Assembly: GCA_900541285.1 (NCBI GenBank)
Contig: UQJA01000104.1
Span: 1 to 6,652, forward strand
Source of the DNA: an uncultured Collinsella sp.
GTDB taxonomy: Bacteria > Actinomycetota > Coriobacteriia > Coriobacteriales > Coriobacteriaceae
Length of the DNA: 6,652 bases
Direction: 5' to 3'
Numbering within the stretch: position 1 is the stretch's first letter; each line of letters starts with the position of its first letter. The notes below the pieces were generated by a model. It made no database searches. It was not told where the DNA came from and saw only the letters and a list, made by a program, of their open reading frames with translations. Shown one piece after another: positions 5,822 through 6,652 of this stretch. The position numbers were made by a program, and so were the translations under genes.

Positions 5822-5918
5822 TGGCGGGAACGTATGTGAATCGAACACATCCAAGACGTTTTGCACGCCTCGCAACGGTTTTGAGGACCGCGGAGCCCAC
5901 CGGAGCCCATCCGTTCCC
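5822..5918 (-). tRNA. selC: Selenocysteine tRNA, anticodon TCA
   Basis: The 97-nt gene with encoded 3' CCA folds as a bacterial tRNA-Sec. The acceptor is GGGAACG(G) with (A)CGTTCCC, followed by discriminator G and CCA. A 6-bp D stem (GGGCTC/GGGCTC with wobbles) closes a 4-nt CGGT loop, a hallmark of tRNA-Sec. The anticodon stem GCGGT/ACCGT carries the loop CCTCAAA with TCA at 5884-5882, reading UGA. The 24-nt variable region forms a long arm (GAGGCGT with ACGTCTT). The T arm is ATGTG/CACAT with loop TTCGATT. Two oddities: position 33 is C instead of the nearly universal U, and the eighth acceptor pair would be G-A. Its place directly after selB fits the usual selenium operon. It works with SelA, SelD and SelB to insert selenocysteine. 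Confidence 0.95.
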
Positions 5919-5930
5919 AAGTGCGGCGGT

Positions 5931-5936
5931 ATTTTA
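5931..5936 (-). promoter_or_regulatory. Candidate -10 box for tRNA-Sec
   Basis: TAAAAT on the minus strand matches 5 of 6 positions of the -10 consensus, 12 nt before the tRNA 5' end. A TTGACT lies only 11 nt upstream, too close for a standard -35. The tRNA may therefore be made mainly from the selB transcript, with this as a weak internal promoter. Confidence 0.3.
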
Positions 5937-5954
5937 CCAAACCGAGCAGTCAAT

Positions 5955-6652
5955 CTAGCGCAGGGACCTCAGGCCGCCGGCATCCTTGTCGAGCACCGTA
6001 AAGCGCACGGCGTCTAGATGTTCCAGGATGCTGATAGCACGTTTGCGCGACACCCCCAGAGCCTCGCGCAGGACGCTCGTGGTGGCAGCGCCGCCGGCTG
6101 CCTCAATGGCAGCGGCAACAAGCTCACGCGCATGGGCCTCGGCAGCAACGGACAGGGCCACATCGCGCTCGACCTTCACGATTGAGCGGTTGAGCGAAAG
6201 CTCGCGCAGGGCACGCGTCATGGTGTCGCGATCGAGCTGCAGCTGCACGCCCACCTCGGACAACGTCGGCGCATCGAGGCCGGCCTCATCCAGCAAGGCA
6301 ACGATACGCTCGCAGGCCTCGCGCACCACACGCGCGGCGGCGGCTGCAGAGTGCGGGTCGAACCCCTCGGCGCCTTCGGCAGCACAAACGCCGCGCGAGC
6401 AGCCCTCGGCGATCAAGGCCGCGGCAACGGCATCGTCGGCAGCAGGCCAGGCAGCATGGGCGACGGCGCCGGGCGTAAAGCCCGTCTCCTTGGGAGCCGT
6501 CGCGTGCATGGCCGACAGGGTCGTCGCGAGCGTGTCCATCGCAGTGTCGAGCACGGCGGTACTCGTGTACAGCGCCACGTCACCCGCTGCAAGCGCACGC
6601 ACCGTGCCCTGGTCCACCAGCGCACGCAACGCGGCCTCAACATCGCCGGCAG
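5955..6652 (-). CDS. selB: Selenocysteine-specific elongation factor SelB, C-terminal part (5'-truncated by window edge)
   Basis: SelB is a GTPase that brings Sec-tRNA to the ribosome at UGA codons marked by a SECIS hairpin. Only the last 231 residues are in the window; the frame is open to the right edge and the G domains lie beyond it. What is visible is the RNA-binding C-terminal region of winged-helix repeats. ETGFTPGAVAHAAWPAAD fits the second winged helix, ERIVALLDEAGLDAPTLSEVG the third, and the final 60 residues the fourth. The last includes LGVSRKRAISILEHLDAVRFT, matching the SRKYAI-x-LLEYLD pattern of SelB WHD4, the part that grips the SECIS hairpin. It ends in TAG 37 nt before tRNA-Sec. 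The assignment is strengthened by the adjacent tRNA-Sec, the typical gene order. Earlier genes of the operon, perhaps selA and selD, would lie to the right. Confidence 0.93.
   Translation of the reverse strand, partial: AGDVEAALRALVDQGTVRALAAGDVALYTSTAVLDTAMDTLATTLSAMHATAPKETGFTPGAVAHAAWPAADDAVAAALIAEGCSRGVCAAEGAEGFDPHSAAAAARVVREACERIVALLDEAGLDAPTLSEVGVQLQLDRDTMTRALRELSLNRSIVKVERDVALSVAAEAHARELVAAAIEAAGGAATTSVLREALGVSRKRAISILEHLDAVRFTVLDKDAGGLRSLR

Noticed and set aside
5196..6017. A 273-codon plus-strand open frame across mobA and tRNA-Sec
   Set aside because: It runs antisense through a tRNA gene and a well-supported mobA; the translation is Arg/His/Ala-rich without a domain.
1..6652. Selenocysteine (UGA) codon in one of the visible genes
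   Set aside because: The coding frames contain no internal TGA. All five visible stops are TAA (FAD subunit, gdhA, DUF3343) or TAG (mobA, selB), so no gene here can be extended by UGA read-through.

Overview
The window is GC-rich (AT-rich only between genes), has Shine-Dalgarno sites, and every gene I can support lies on the minus strand. Read in transcription order it runs from the right edge to the left: 3' end of selB, a selenocysteine tRNA gene (selC), mobA, a small DUF3343 protein, gdhA, the FAD subunit of a molybdenum hydroxylase, and a fused iron-sulfur/molybdopterin subunit that leaves the window at the left edge. Gene content, composition and the style of the proteins suggest an anaerobic gut actinobacterium of the Coriobacteriia (Collinsella-like). 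That placement is an inference from composition and gene neighbourhood, not from a marker gene.

Right part (about 4600-6652): a selenium/molybdenum block. SelB and tRNA-Sec are two core components of UGA-selenocysteine decoding. MobA attaches GMP to molybdopterin to make the MGD cofactor used by the DMSO-reductase family, which includes selenocysteine-containing formate dehydrogenases. The DUF3343 protein belongs to a family proposed to carry selenium or sulfur, and here has an unusual cysteine-rich N-terminal extension. tRNA-Sec is followed by a plausible intrinsic terminator. A REP-like palindrome carrying GGGGACAGGCACC abuts the stop codon of the DUF3343 gene.

Middle (2942-4352): a monocistronic-looking NADP-type glutamate dehydrogenase gene, gdhA, with a good Shine-Dalgarno site and a textbook 12-bp-stem terminator. 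It is functionally separate and breaks the block in two.

Left part (1-2767): two translationally coupled genes (TAATG overlap) for a xanthine-dehydrogenase-family molybdenum hydroxylase: a separate FAD subunit, then a fused [2Fe-2S]x2 plus molybdopterin subunit. This architecture is like E. coli YgfM/XdhD and the fused xdhAC-type enzymes of purine-using gut anaerobes, some of which depend on labile selenium. Between gdhA and this pair is a perfect 26-bp inverted repeat with a 23-nt spacer that is not an obvious terminator.

No gene in the window visibly contains an in-frame UGA, and all five visible stop codons are TAA or TAG. The selenoprotein targets of selB/selC must lie elsewhere. I see no IS element, CRISPR array, rRNA or prophage gene.
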